Source: DASXZH01 sp963829965 | GTDB lineage: Bacteria; Armatimonadota; Fimbriimonadia; Fimbriimonadales; Fimbriimonadaceae | NCBI GenBank assembly: GCA_963829965.1 | Contig: CAWHLK010000034.1 | Location: 88,820-152,819, forward strand | Direction of reading: 5' to 3' | DNA: 64,000 nucleotides | Shown: piece after piece, positions 45,593 to 55,267 of the stretch | Layout: every line of letters begins with the position of its first letter | Numbering within the stretch: the stretch's first letter is position 1 | Program-made: the position numbers and the translations under genes | The notes under the pieces: generated by a model | What the model was told of the DNA's origin: nothing | What the model saw: only the letters and a program-made list of their open reading frames with translations | Database searches by the model: none

Positions 45593-47930
45593 GGGAAACA
45601 AGACGCTCAAAGCTTCGTCCGCAGTGGCAACCGGTTTGAGCTCAATGTCTTTGAGAACGCCCTCACCCAGCTTGGTGGCTTCATCCATGTTGTCTTTCGG
45701 CAGCACCACTTGTCGGAATCCAAGCCTCTGAGCCGCCAAAATCTTTTCACGGATCCCGCCCACAGCCAGAACCTGCCCGTGAAGCGAGATTTCCCCCGTG
45801 ACCGCGGTGTCCGCAGGGGTAGGCAGGTCCATTAGAGCGGAAGTGACTGCCAACGCGATGGCGAGCCCCGCACTCGGTCCCTCCTTCGATCGATCGGCGC
45901 ACGAAGCGTGGATGTGCAGATCGTCGCTGAAGCGTTCGTTATCTCCAAATCGCAGCCGCACAAAGGACACCGCTGCCTCCGCAGACTCCCTCATGATTGC
46001 GCCCATGTTCCCGGTGAGCCCAACTTCCTTGGGAATGCCTGCGGGCCGCAAGAATGCGGCCTCTATCTGAAACGCGTCGCCGCCGTACGGGGCGACCACA
46101 AGTCCCCAAACTGCGCCTGCAGTGGGGGTTCTTTTGGCCGTCCTGGCTGGCGCTGGGCGGCCAAGGATCTCCCGTAGGTCGGCTGGTGCCACGGGCTTGC
46201 AAAACTCTTGATTCGAGGCCTTCGCTTTGGCTGCCCGTCTGCACAGGGTTGCCAGGCTCCGCTCCAAATCGCGGACGCCTGCCTCACAAGTGAAGGTTTG
46301 GATGAGATCGTCCAGCGTTTCGTCAGCCATTTCGACATCGGCCGGCTCCAATCCGTGTTCGGACAGGCACTTTGGGAGCAGGTGCTTACGAGCGATGGAA
46401 AGCCGATCCTGATTGCTATAACTTGTGAAGCGTACAACCTCCAGTCGGTCTTTCAGCGCGGGAGGAAGATCGATGATGGAGTTCGCAGTTCCGATGAATA
46501 CGACTTTGCTCAGATCAATGGGGAAATCCACAAAGTGGTCCAGGAAGTTTCGGTTGAGGCTTGGGTCGAGTATCTCAAGAAGTGCGGAGGCAACGTCTGA
46601 GCGCCCGGATTCATAAGAGACCTTATCCAGCTCGTCGAGCAGGATGACCGGATCCGAACTTCCGCAAGAAATCAGCCCTTTGGCGATTCTCCCTGGATGG
46701 GCGCCGACATACGTTCGGCGGTGGCCGCGAAGTTCAGCCTCGTCCCTCACTCCGCCCAAAGAAAGGCACACGAATTTTCGGCCGAGAGCCCTGGCCACCG
46801 CTTCTGCCAGTGTGGTTTTGCCGACACCCGGCGGTCCCTCAAAGCAAAGAACTGGGCTCCTTGCGCCCCCGGTCAGTTTTCGCACCGCGAGGAACTCGAT
46901 GATCCGTTCCTTCGCCTCGGCCAGGTAGGCGTGGTCTTTATCGAGAATGGCGCGAGCGGTCTCCAGATCGGTTTCGTCCGCCGATCGGATATCCCACGGT
47001 ATTTCCAAGAGGCAATCCACGTGGCGGATGAGAACCGCAGTCTCAGGGGAATCTTCGGGTAGCGCTTCCAAACGGCGGATCTGGTCCAAAGCGAACTTGG
47101 CCACCAATTTCGGGAAGATGGACCTGGGACAGCTTGAGATTGAGTCGGCGTCCCATTGACTCGTCCTCGCCATTCAGCTCTCGCTGCAGGCAGCGGAGCT
47201 GCTCGCGTAACACGTAATCCCGTTGGGATTCGGCTATCTTCGCGTCCGCACGCGACCGGATCTCTTGTCGATAATTCTGGACATGGGTTTCCCGGCGCAC
47301 CAAACAGTAAACGTCCTCAAGTCGCTTCTTGGTGGACAGGGTTTCCAGCAAGTTCTGTTTTTGTTGCGGAGAAACCGGAAGATAATGAGCGATGGAATCT
47401 GCCAGTTCGCCGCATTTCTCAATATGGGCTACGTTTTCCGCCGCCTCGTGGGGGATCCCGTTTGAGTGCGTGGCCAGGCTCAGGAAGGCTTCCTTCGCTT
47501 CGGCGATTAACGGCAAAGAATCGGATTCATCGCTATCGGCGAGTGGCACGGCTTCTGCCCAGGACAATCCGTCACCATCCACCTTCTCAAGCGCGCGCGC
47601 TCGGTGAAGGCCCCTAACGATGATCCGTAGGCTGCCATCGGGGAAGGGGGCGGCCTGCAGAATCTCGCTGAGAGTGCCAATGCTATGGAGGTCGTCACAG
47701 GTTGGCTCGCTCTGGCTCATATCGCACTGGCTTAGAACCATTATCTGCTTCGAACCTGCAAGCGCGCTGCGCACCGCGTTCAGGGATCGCTCTCTGGCTA
47801 CATGGACCGTATTGACAAGGCCCGGAAAGTGGACGGAATCTCGAAGCGGCAAGATGGGTGTTCTGCCGATAAGAATCGCTTTCGCGATCTTCGAATTTCT
47901 TGGATTGCGCGCCATCCCTAGAACCAACAT
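45527..47930 (-). CDS. lon: ATP-dependent Lon protease, one frameshift
   Basis: About 795 residues after repair, normal for bacterial LonA. The N-terminal substrate domain starts IGRTPILPLRDSVHFPGLVN. The AAA module has Walker A CFEGPPGVGKTTLAEAVARA, Walker B DPVILLDELDKVSYE and sensor VVFIGTANSIIDLPPALKDR. The protease domain has the Ser-Lys dyad in SKEGPSAGLAIALAVTSAL and VGGIREKILAAQRLGF. The frame breaks near 47,117-47,123: LKLSQVHLP in the first frame joins KLVAKFALDQIRRLEALPED in the second, explained by one base in a C3 run. The best start is the ATG at 47,915 (MARNPRNSKIAKAILI). It is convergent with nadA. Confidence 0.9.
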
Positions 47931-47969
47931 ACCACCGGTTTGAGCCGGAACGGAACCTGAAGCGCAAAA

Positions 47970-48548
47970 TCAGGTCTTCTTGGCAGTGCCTCTTGTGATG
48001 GCTTCCGCAGGGTCTGTCGGCTGCTCCTTAAAGAGGCTCACCGTCTCCCTGAACACGCTGTTTGTGCTGAATACTTGCTGGTACACCGCGTCGAGCAGGT
48101 CAAAAACTTCGAGGAGGCCATTGAGGCGCTCGTTAAAGGTCTTCTCCTCTGAGCTTTCCGTCGCGGGAAGCATTGCCAGGCATTCTCGCAATGCCCGGAC
48201 GGTAGGATCGATCTCGCGGCGCTTGCGCTCTCGAACAACCCGCGAAAACATCTGCCACGGATCACTTTCACTGGTGTACACATCTTTCCGCTCGCCCGGT
48301 CTCCGAAAGCGTCGGACTAGCCCCCAATCCATGAGGTCTCGAAGGCTCATGCTGGCGTTTCCCCTGCTGATCAGCAGCCGCTCCATTATCTGATCGACGG
48401 CCAGCGGCTCGCTGGAAACGCATAGCAGCGCGTGGATCTGGGCCATTGTGCGGTTGATGCCCCAACTGGAGCCCATGCGTCCCCACTCAAGAATAAACTG
48501 TTCTTGGGCTCTATTAAGGCGATCGTTGGAGTGCTCGCAATTCGCCAT
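47970..48548 (-). CDS. GbsR/MarR-type transcriptional regulator
   Basis: A 192-residue winged-helix protein of the GbsR type: EQFILEWGRMGSSWGINRTM, AQIHALLCVSSEPLAVDQIM, ERLLISRGNASMSLRDLMDW and GLVRRFRRPGERKDVYTSES are the typical GbsR features, followed by a helical dimerisation tail. GbsR proteins repress osmoprotectant or related genes. It lies 39 bp upstream of lon on the same strand and diverges from the PilZ-like gene, so it could control either. A near-palindrome lies in the shared upstream region. Confidence 0.83.
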   Translation of the reverse strand: MANCEHSNDRLNRAQEQFILEWGRMGSSWGINRTMAQIHALLCVSSEPLAVDQIMERLLISRGNASMSLRDLMDWGLVRRFRRPGERKDVYTSESDPWQMFSRVVRERKRREIDPTVRALRECLAMLPATESSEEKTFNERLNGLLEVFDLLDAVYQQVFSTNSVFRETVSLFKEQPTDPAEAITRGTAKKT

Positions 48549-48597
48549 GAGTCCATAATATTATGACGGTAGCGAGCCCCCGTACCTTAAATCATTA

Positions 48598-48626
48598 TTG
48601 ACAAGGGAATCGTCCCCTCGATTATT
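48598..48626 (+). promoter_or_regulatory. Promoter with overlapping near-palindrome
   Basis: TTGACA (48,598-48,603, perfect -35), 17-bp spacer, ATTATT (48,621-48,626), 11 bp before the TTG start of the PilZ-like gene. The spacer holds the near-palindrome AGGGAATCGTCCCCT, a candidate operator for the divergently encoded GbsR-type regulator. Confidence 0.5.
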
Positions 48627-48637
48627 AAGAGATCACA

Positions 48638-49165
48638 TTGAAGAAAACCCTAGCCAACACCAGGGCTCGTTTCCAGCGTTTGAGTGACGCCAAGCTGTTT
48701 GCCGGTTGGGTACGGATTTTTGACAAGCACACCATCGTCGTATTGTCAAATACGACGGCTCCCTGCAAACCCGGGGATCAGTTCATGTTCCAGGTTTATG
48801 GTCCGGGAAAGGTCGTGCTGTTCAAAGCGGGCGTGCAAGCGCAGTATGGCCATGAGATATCTTTTTCAATATTGAGCGAAATGCAATATGCCCCTGCCAA
48901 AGAGGAGATGAGGGTACTGGCCGAGGGAACCACTGGGGTGCTAAAGGGCGACGGTCACGAAATGGAAGTCATGTTGATCGACATTTCGCCGAAGGGCGCA
49001 GCCGTGATCTCGGCGATCTTCTTTTCGAAGGAGACACCTGTCGAATTGCTGGTGGCGTCGCCTGCCGGGCCCATCAACCTGAAAGGGCACGTCCGCAACT
49101 GCCGGGAAGCGGAAGGGATGCGCAGCCAATACCGAGTTGGAATCGAGTCTGGCGCCGATGACTAG
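48638..49165 (+). CDS. PilZ-like domain protein
   Basis: About 175 residues from a TTG at 48,638. The C-terminal half resembles a PilZ fold (EMEVMLIDISPKGAAVISAI, then the strand VELLVASPAGPINLKGHVRN and QYRVGIESG). The usual RxxxR c-di-GMP motif is not obvious, so binding is uncertain. The N-terminal half (LFAGWVRIFDKHTIVVLSNT) could be a related beta-barrel. With a CBS-GGDEF and an HD-GYP protein in the same window, a cyclic-di-GMP link is plausible but inferred. Confidence 0.55.
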   Translation: MKKTLANTRARFQRLSDAKLFAGWVRIFDKHTIVVLSNTTAPCKPGDQFMFQVYGPGKVVLFKAGVQAQYGHEISFSILSEMQYAPAKEEMRVLAEGTTGVLKGDGHEMEVMLIDISPKGAAVISAIFFSKETPVELLVASPAGPINLKGHVRNCREAEGMRSQYRVGIESGADD

Positions 49166-49210
49166 AGTCGACGCGGCCCGCTGGAACCAAATACTGGAAA
49201 TGGACCTGAT

Positions 49211-49456
49211 CTAGGTCGAGCGCTTCCTACCCTCATCCGCGTTCTTTTCAATGTATTCCCGCCACTGCGCAGGAACGTCCGTATCCACAAAGATAGCCGT
49301 AACTGGGCATTCCGGTTCGCAAAGCCCGCAATCGATGCACTCGTCGGGATTGATGTACACCATGTCGTCCGCTTCATAAATGCAGTCCACAGGGCACACG
49401 GTCATACAGGATTTGTCTTTCACGCCGATGCAAGGCTCGGTTACGACATAGGGCAA
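49211..49456 (-). CDS. 7Fe/8Fe dicluster ferredoxin
   Basis: An 81-residue electron-transfer protein. Cluster-binding cysteines are in EPCIGVKDKSCMTVCPVDC and ECIDCGLCEPECPVTAI. The start MPYVVTEPCIGVKDKSC is characteristic of the FdxA type, with one [3Fe-4S] and one [4Fe-4S] cluster. There is an upstream gap of about 50 bp to the HD-GYP gene on the same strand. Confidence 0.93.
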   Translation of the reverse strand: MPYVVTEPCIGVKDKSCMTVCPVDCIYEADDMVYINPDECIDCGLCEPECPVTAIFVDTDVPAQWREYIEKNADEGRKRST

Positions 49457-49508
49457 TTCAGCAACACCTCAAACATTATTTTGGCTGATCGGAGATTCAA
49501 CGCGCAGA

Positions 49509-50700
49509 TTATGCAGCACGCTGTTCGCTGTTTTCTGGCCGTTGGCGCATGATCGCCCGCGCAAACGCCTCGACCACGTCTGAGTCCAGCCTGTGCAAAG
49601 CCGCTTCTCGCCTCAGTTCGTCCACTGCAACTCGAGTAGGCATTCCTCGCCGATAGGCTCTATTCGACGTCATCGCGTCGAAGATATCGGAGACCGCGGC
49701 AATGCGCACCAGTAGTGGGATCTGGTCTCCTTTGATGCCGAGGGGGTATCCGCTTCCGTCAAGCCGTTCGTGGTGAAGGCGGACGATGGGAGCGCATTCC
49801 CTCAACATCGGAATTCCCTGAATCATTTGGTAACCCACCTCGGAGTGCGTTTTGATGATGTCGTACTCCATCGTCGTCAGTCCCGACGGTTTGGTGAGAA
49901 TATCATCAGGAATTCCAATCTTGCCAATGTCGTGGATGAGCGTGCCCATCTTCAGGATCTTGAGTTTCGTGGCTGCTGAGTCCGAACGCCTCTCCTATCA
50001 TTAAGCTGTATTGCATGACCCGTTCAGAGTGGCCGGCCGTGTACGGATCTTTGGCTTCAACCGCTTTGACGAGCGACTCAACCATGGCGGTGAAGTTGGC
50101 CTCCAGCTCACCGAACGCATTGGTGAGCATCTCGTTCTTGCGCTCTACCTCGGCGTTATTGAACTGCAGTTCGCCATTGGCTCTCGCTGCTTCGCTCACA
50201 TCGATATTGAATCCCAAGAGGTGACGGAAATTCCCATCGTTTTCGTATACGGGGACGCCTCGCATCTCAATGGTTCGTTCGTCCAGGAATTCGTCTACGA
50301 GGCGGAGCTTTTGATAAAACGGCTCCTCGTGCCGGCAGCATCGGTCTAGCTCACGGAGGGCAAGTTGCCGGTCATCTTCGTGCAAGCCTCTTTTGAAAGC
50401 GTCGGTCGGCTCTTCGCCTGGCCGGCGCAGGACTTGTTCGTCCCACGCCCAGTTTGTATATTGAAACTTTCCCTTGTCGTAGGTGAAAAGGCCGATAGGC
50501 AGGTTTTCCAGAACTTCGCGGTAGGATTTTTGAAGTTGGATGCTGTCTTGCTTGGCAGCTTCAAGCGCGGCATGCTGCTCCTTCGCATGACGCAGCAGGA
50601 GAATGGTCTTCCGGCAAAGCGCCGCAACGCAAACGCTGAGCAACAGAAGGACGCCAGTTCCTGCAAGGAAAAACAAGCTGAGCGCCGCAGCAGAATTCAT
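49509..50700 (-). CDS. Membrane PAS / HD-GYP phosphodiesterase, one frameshift
   Basis: About 395 residues from the ATG at 50,700 (MNSAAALSLFFLAGTGVLLL), with an N-terminal membrane helix, a PAS domain (YREVLENLPIGLFTYDKGKF, RTIEMRGVPVYENDGNFRHL) and an HD-GYP domain. The catalytic sequence is split: VKAVEAKDPYTAGHSERVMQ and IGEAFGLS in one frame, then ILKMGTLIHDIGKIGIPDDI and PIVRLHHERLDGSGYPLGIK in the next. The break is near 49,955-49,980. HD-GYP proteins degrade cyclic-di-GMP; the HD and HHxxxDGxGYP residues are intact, so activity is likely if the gene is whole. Confidence 0.87.
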
Positions 50701-50873
50701 TCGATCTAAATGCTCCCGATCGCGCCGGCAGGTGGCTAGGACCATTGAGGCAATTAATATCCGTCTACGCCAAGTTGGCGAAAGTCAGAATCTTATGATT
50801 GCGTCCGTGGACTGGTTCCCATCATTCGGCGCTAAGTTAATATTCGGTTGGGAAACAGCCTTTACCGTAATTA

Positions 50874-50911
50874 AAAATGCGGGGAGTTTCGGATAAAACT
50901 CCCCGCATTTT
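50874..50911. terminator. Perfect bidirectional terminator hairpin
   Basis: AAAATGCGGGGAGTTT, a 5-nt loop, then AAACTCCCCGCATTTT: a perfect stem of 16 bp flanked by A and T runs. It lies just downstream of the stalk-protein gene on the minus strand and upstream of the HD-GYP gene. Confidence 0.9.
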
Positions 50912-50918
50912 GGTCGGT

Positions 50919-52799
50919 TTACTTCTTCTTGATGCTCGTGATGAGTACGTGATTCGTGACTGGGTCGTAATCGACTTCCACGTCCAGAGCGTCTTTGATG
51001 AAGCTCAAGGGAACGATGGTTCGGCCGTTCTCGATGAACGGCGTGAGGTCGAGCTGCACCGGAAGGCTGTTGACTTTCGCAAGCTTGTCGCCAATACGAA
51101 TGTAGATGTCCTTTCCTGGAGCATTGGCGGTAACCGACTTGGTCTTGTCCGCCCAGTTCACCTTGCCGCCGCTCTGTTCAAACAGATAGCGGAAAGGAGT
51201 TAGAGGAACGTTGTTGGTGACTCTTGGCTTGACCGAATCGAAGGTGACCGGCTTGGCGTTCAAAGAGATTGAGTAGGTTGCGACGTTCGCAAGCTTGGTC
51301 CCGTGGCCAACCGCAATGACCTTAGCGGCTGTCACCGCAGTGGCTGCCTTGGAAACTGCAGCGGTGGAAGACTTCTGGGGTGTGGCCGCAGGCTTGGGCT
51401 CGGTTGCCTCCTTTACGGTGGGCTGTACCTTGGGCAGCGCCGCAGCTTTTGGTTGCGCGGCGGGTTGCGGTTGAACAGCGGCCGGCTTGGGTTGAGCAAC
51501 CACTGGTTTGGGCTGAACCGCCGTGGCCTTTGGCTGGGTGGCGACCGGTTTGACGGCTGCTTTTGCCTCCGGCTGAACCTTCGTTGCAGGCTGGGGCTTT
51601 ACTACTACCACTGAAATCGCCGACTCGGGCTTCGGTTTTGCCACTGCGGCTTTTGGAACCGTCGGAACCGTGGGAACTGTCGACACCTTGGGGAGGGGCG
51701 TGATCTTTGCGGCCGGCGTCGGAGTTGTCTTGAGAGAATGAAGACCGGAGCTTTTGCCGATCGGTCCGTAAAGGGCCGGCTGTCCTTCTGCGGCAATTCG
51801 CTTGCCGGTGGGGAGCAGCATCCTGGGACCGGTTGAAATCGGTGTTGCAATATTCTCGCTCTTGAGGCCGGCAGGAGCACCTGTCGCTGTTTTTACAGAG
51901 TTGCTGATCGGGGTCACAGCCGGTTTCGCGATGTGGTTTGCGACCGCCGGAGCCAAGGAGTGCAAGGCGTTGCCAGCCGCAGAAGCCGCCGCGGTTCCTG
52001 CCGCCTTGGCTCCCGCGCTCGAAGTTTGCAGACTTGTGTTAAGAATAGGCCCACTTGGCTGCAGGCTAATCGGGGTTGGCTTGGGAGTTGTCGGTAAAAC
52101 GGGCGTCGGGGCAGGCGCGGGTGTGGGGGCGATCGGGTTGGGCTGCCGGATGGTCAAGCCGCCCGGGTTGTTCACAAAAACCTTGACTTTGCGAGTCTTG
52201 AAAGTTGCGCTCGTGTCGTCGACGACCCAAGCTTCCAGGTCATGCCATCCGTTTGCGTCGTGGCTCGTATCCCAAATATAGTCGAAGGGAGGCGTGTTCG
52301 ACATCGACTTGAACTGGTTGTCGATGAAGAAGCTGACGTAAACGTTCCGGAGGTCTTTGCCAAAACCAAGATTGATCTCGACGGGCCCCTGGACAGTTGC
52401 ACCGCTCTTCGGCACTTCCAAAAACACGGGAGCTTTATGTCCGTCGTCGGAGACGACCGTGCTGTGCTCGGTTCCAACCAGCTTCCCGTTCTTATCGTAC
52501 AGGTGAACGTCCACATCGTTGTCGCCATCGGTAAGACTCGCCGGATCTAGCGAAAAGTTGGTTTCACCTTTAGCGGGTGTAGCGTCCGTTTTGCGTGTGG
52601 CATAGCTAACGCCATTCAAGCGAAGCTCGACCATCGCAACGTGTGCGCCTGAGTAACGAATGGTCAGCGTAGGACTATGAAGAGCATGATCAATCACGAT
52701 GGAAGCATCCTGCACGGTTGCCATCGCAAGTGTTCCAGCTGAGAACACCACGGCAAACGCGCATGCGCGCGCCACCCAATTTTTAGATTTCGACGTCAT
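50919..52799 (-). CDS. Exported stalk protein with copper-amine-oxidase-N-like domain
   Basis: About 626 residues from the ATG at 52,799, starting with a signal peptide (WVARACAFAVVFSAGTLAMA). Residues 25-200 hold Ig-like domains (VFLEVPKSGATVQGPVEINL, WHDLEAWVVDDTSATFKTRK). Residues 210-510 are a low-complexity linker rich in Pro, Ala, Thr and Lys, with repeats such as KPKPES and VQPKPVVAQPKPAAVQP. The C-terminal 120 residues match the copper amine oxidase N-terminal-like domain (FRYLFEQSGGKVNWADKTKS, FIENGRTIVPLSFIKDALDV, TNHVLITS). Such domains are widespread extracellular beta modules and do not bind copper by themselves. It is probably a wall-spanning surface protein. The terminator at 50,874-50,911 follows. 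Confidence 0.8.
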   Translation of the reverse strand: MTSKSKNWVARACAFAVVFSAGTLAMATVQDASIVIDHALHSPTLTIRYSGAHVAMVELRLNGVSYATRKTDATPAKGETNFSLDPASLTDGDNDVDVHLYDKNGKLVGTEHSTVVSDDGHKAPVFLEVPKSGATVQGPVEINLGFGKDLRNVYVSFFIDNQFKSMSNTPPFDYIWDTSHDANGWHDLEAWVVDDTSATFKTRKVKVFVNNPGGLTIRQPNPIAPTPAPAPTPVLPTTPKPTPISLQPSGPILNTSLQTSSAGAKAAGTAAASAAGNALHSLAPAVANHIAKPAVTPISNSVKTATGAPAGLKSENIATPISTGPRMLLPTGKRIAAEGQPALYGPIGKSSGLHSLKTTPTPAAKITPLPKVSTVPTVPTVPKAAVAKPKPESAISVVVVKPQPATKVQPEAKAAVKPVATQPKATAVQPKPVVAQPKPAAVQPQPAAQPKAAALPKVQPTVKEATEPKPAATPQKSSTAAVSKAATAVTAAKVIAVGHGTKLANVATYSISLNAKPVTFDSVKPRVTNNVPLTPFRYLFEQSGGKVNWADKTKSVTANAPGKDIYIRIGDKLAKVNSLPVQLDLTPFIENGRTIVPLSFIKDALDVEVDYDPVTNHVLITSIKKK

Positions 52800-53215
52800 A
52801 TCACCCCTGGGCAATTTCCTAATGACTAGGAAACCAGTTAATTCTTACATGAAAGGACCGATTTGTCAAGCCAATAGGTTCAAACCTCGCAACGGTTTCT
52901 TTCGGTTTCACTCTTTTGGCAATGGTTACGCCTACGAACCCCTAATTTGTAACCAGAACCCTCAACCTTCGAGAGGCTATCGAAATCCCTCATAAGCGCG
53001 AAGCGACCGACTTGTATTTGCGAGAGACTGCTTATCCCCCTAACAACCGGCCCCCCCCGAAAAGCAATGTCTCGGCATCCCGCCGAAGGGCAATGGAGCG
53101 TAGCGGAATCGGGAGGAGATAGCTAGTTTCAATTGATAGAAGCTATGCGCCTGTTTGAGGTTCGGGATACTGTTCACCGTTCACCGTCCCAGTTCCGACC
53201 GTTTACCCTCCGAAG

Positions 53216-53395
53216 GCCCTGTCAAAGATCCTGTCCAAGACCCTGTCCAAGACCCTGAGCTAGTCGAAGGGAGCTTGTCGAAGACCCTGAGCTTGTCGAA
53301 GGGAGCTTGTCGAAGACCCTAAGCTTGTCGAAGGGTCGAAGGGGCGAAGGGTCGAAGGGCCGAAGGGAGCGAAGCCGAAGGGAGCTTGTGAAGGG
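53216..53395. repeat. Array of CCCTGAGCTTGTCGAAGGG-type repeats
   Basis: Direct copies of AAGACCCTGAGC(T)TGTCGAAGGG at 53,237-53,336 with small variations, preceded by CCTGTCCAAGA copies and followed by GTCGAAGGG and CGAAGGGAGC degenerations. The unit CCCTTCGACAAGCTCAGGG is a partly palindromic intergenic repeat seen in many bacterial genomes. Confidence 0.7.
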
Positions 53396-53405
53396 TTACC
53401 TTCGA

Positions 53406-53472
53406 ACCCAAACCCAACACCCAACACCCGAAACCCAAAACCCAAAACCTAACCCCCCAAACCCAAACCTAA
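53406..53472. repeat. C/A-rich telomere-like tract
   Basis: Irregular repeats of AACCCAA, ACACCC and AAACCC over about 65 bp. The opposite strand is G/T-rich with many GGG runs and could form G-quadruplex structures near the flgF start. Confidence 0.6.
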
Positions 53473-53534
53473 AGTCGATTGCGAAGTTCGAAACCTAATC
53501 CCGGTAAGATTGCCTGCCGATCACTGATAGTGAG

Positions 53535-54248
53535 ATGAACCGTGGAATCTACAGCTCGGCTTCGGCATTGACTTCTGCCGAACAGCAATTAGAAGTGATT
53601 TCTAACAACCTTGCCAACGCTTCCACCAACGGCTTTAAGGAAGACGGCATCTCGTTCGGCAGCGCCATGGAGCAGGCCCTGGTTTCAGAGGGCAATCCTA
53701 TCGGCAGCATCAGCAGTGGAACCGGCGTCGCCACCTCCTATACCGATTTTTCGCCTGGCGCGATTCAATCCACCGGAAATCCCCTGGATTTTGCGATTCA
53801 ATCCGCCTCAGGCATGTTCGCCGTGCAAACTCCGAACTCCATCAGCTATACGAGAGACGGTTCCTTTCAACTGAACGAAAATCGCCAGCTTGTCACCCAG
53901 CAGGGCTATCCCGTGCTGGGCGAAGATGGCAAACCCATTACGATTCCTCAAGGGGATATGCAGGTCGCCCAGGACGGAACGATCAGCGTCGGCGGCGCAA
54001 CCGCCGGCAAGCTCGGCGTCTTTGGCGGACAATTTCAGAAGATTGGCGGCAACTTATATAGTTCCCCCGCAACCCCAAGTCAGATCGCTCCTCCTATAGC
54101 GTCGAGATCGATCGAAACATCCAACGTCAATCCGATTCAGGCGATGATCCAAATGATCTCCCTGAACCGACACTACGAACTCGCGCAGAACTTGATGCAA
54201 CAGCACGACACTCTGACGCAACGACTTACTTCAAGCCTTCAACAGTAA
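53535..54248 (+). CDS. Flagellar proximal-rod protein FlgF-like
   Basis: A 237-residue rod/hook family protein. The N-terminal motif is typical (MNRGIYSSASALTSAEQQLE, VISNNLANASTNGFKED), as is the C-terminal one (ETSNVNPIQAMIQMISLNRH, YELAQNLMQQHDTLTQRLTS). The middle carries YTRDGSFQLNENRQLVTQQG. The short length and position before flgG point to FlgF. A very similar gene, flgG, follows. Confidence 0.88.
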   Translation: MNRGIYSSASALTSAEQQLEVISNNLANASTNGFKEDGISFGSAMEQALVSEGNPIGSISSGTGVATSYTDFSPGAIQSTGNPLDFAIQSASGMFAVQTPNSISYTRDGSFQLNENRQLVTQQGYPVLGEDGKPITIPQGDMQVAQDGTISVGGATAGKLGVFGGQFQKIGGNLYSSPATPSQIAPPIASRSIETSNVNPIQAMIQMISLNRHYELAQNLMQQHDTLTQRLTSSLQQ

Positions 54249-54376
54249 GAGAAAAATAGCCGGACCATGGGCTTAGGCCCTGGAAGCTTGTATAAGGCGC
54301 GACGGACTGCGCGCCGGATTCTCCGCTCAAGGAAGGCGAAACAAACCTGGATTGAAACCACAGGAGATATCGCCAA

Positions 54377-55167
54377 ATGCTGCGCTCATTAACGACTGCA
54401 GGGACCGGTATGACCGCCCAGCAGCTGAATTTGGACACAATATCCAACAACCTCGCGAACGTTAACACGAACGGATACAAATCCCAGCGAGCCAATTTCA
54501 GGATCTGATTTATCAGACCTATCGCGCTTCCGGCGCCTCCGCAGGCGGCACGGTGAGTCAGCCGGTTGCCATGCAAATCGGCCTGGGATCGCAGTTCTCG
54601 TCCACCAGTTCGGACTTCACCAACGGCCCCATGTCCTCAACTGGCAACGCGATGGATCTGGCGATTTCAGGCGCGGGATTCTTCCAAGTCGATTTGCCCA
54701 ATGGCGATTCCGCATACACCCGGGACGGATCGTTCCAGACGAATCAGAATGGCGAGATGGTCACGGCAGACGGGTACGCGCTCGTCCCGAACATCACCTT
54801 CCCGGCGGGCGCAACCCAAGTAACGATTTCCTCCAGTGGCGTGGTCAGCTGCATGGTGCCGGGCCAAAACCAGCCCCAGACCCTTGGCCAAATCAAGCTC
54901 ACCCTCTTTCCCAACCCTGGCGGCTTAACCCGCGTGGGCCAGAACCTCTACACCCCTGGTGGCGCCAGCGGAGACCCAACGAGCGTTAACGCCGGTGAAA
55001 GTGGTTCCGGGCAGATCCAATCCGGCTTCGTAGAAGGCTCGAACGTGAACATCGTGGCCGAAATGGTGAACATGATCACCGCGCAACGGGCTTATGAAAT
55101 CAACTCCAAGGCAGTTCAAACCGCGGACGACATGCTAAGCGACCTCAACAGCCTCAAGCCATCCTAG
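54377..55167 (+). CDS. flgG: Flagellar distal-rod protein FlgG, one frameshift
   Basis: About 263 residues after repair, the expected FlgG length, from the ATG at 54,377 with an AGGAGA ribosome-binding site. The N-terminus is MLRSLTTAGTGMTAQQLNLD, TISNNLANVNTNGYKSQRAN; the next frame resumes DLIYQTYRASGASAGGTVSQ. The break is at about 54,502 (TTCAGG expected TTCCAGG, one C lost). Later motifs are AISGAGFFQVDLPNGDSAYT, RDGSFQTNQNGEMVTADGYA, GQIQSGFVEGSNVNIVAEMV and the rod-family end MITAQRAYEINSKAVQTADD. Confidence 0.93.
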
Positions 55168-55182
55168 TCTAGGTAACCCAAC

Positions 55183-55263
55183 ATGATTCATATACTTTTA
55201 GCAATCGCACTTTCTACTCCCGGACTCAAGGTCCGGGTGGACGGAGACGGCTACCTGCGCTTC
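55183..55263 (+). pseudogene. 5' fragment of a gene after flgG (flgA position), cut at the contig junction
   Basis: An ATG 16 bp after flgG opens MIHILLAIALSTPGLKVRVD followed by GDGYLRF, which looks like a signal peptide and the start of an exported protein. In many flagellar operons flgA follows flgG. Coding sense in this frame stops at about 55,263, where base composition changes and unrelated sequence begins. The gene is therefore cut by an insertion or by a wrong assembly join. Confidence 0.5.
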
Positions 55264-55267
55264 CATC

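Larger units (their letters stand above)
52800..53534. other. 735-bp repeat-rich spacer, no gene
   Basis: No coding region is supported between the stalk gene and the flagellar genes. The stretch holds several repeat types: a C8 run near 53,050, an intergenic element near 53,070-53,120, a copy of the GTTCACCGTTCAC element, the GAGCTTGTCGAAGGG array and a C/A-rich tract. The flgF promoter must lie at its right end. Confidence 0.6.

Noticed and set aside
53237..53336. Possible CRISPR array
   Set aside because: Repeats are partly palindromic and adjoin without uniform spacers, and no cas gene is present.
53406..53472. Telomere or linear chromosome end
   Set aside because: The tract is short, irregular and internal, with normal genes on both sides.
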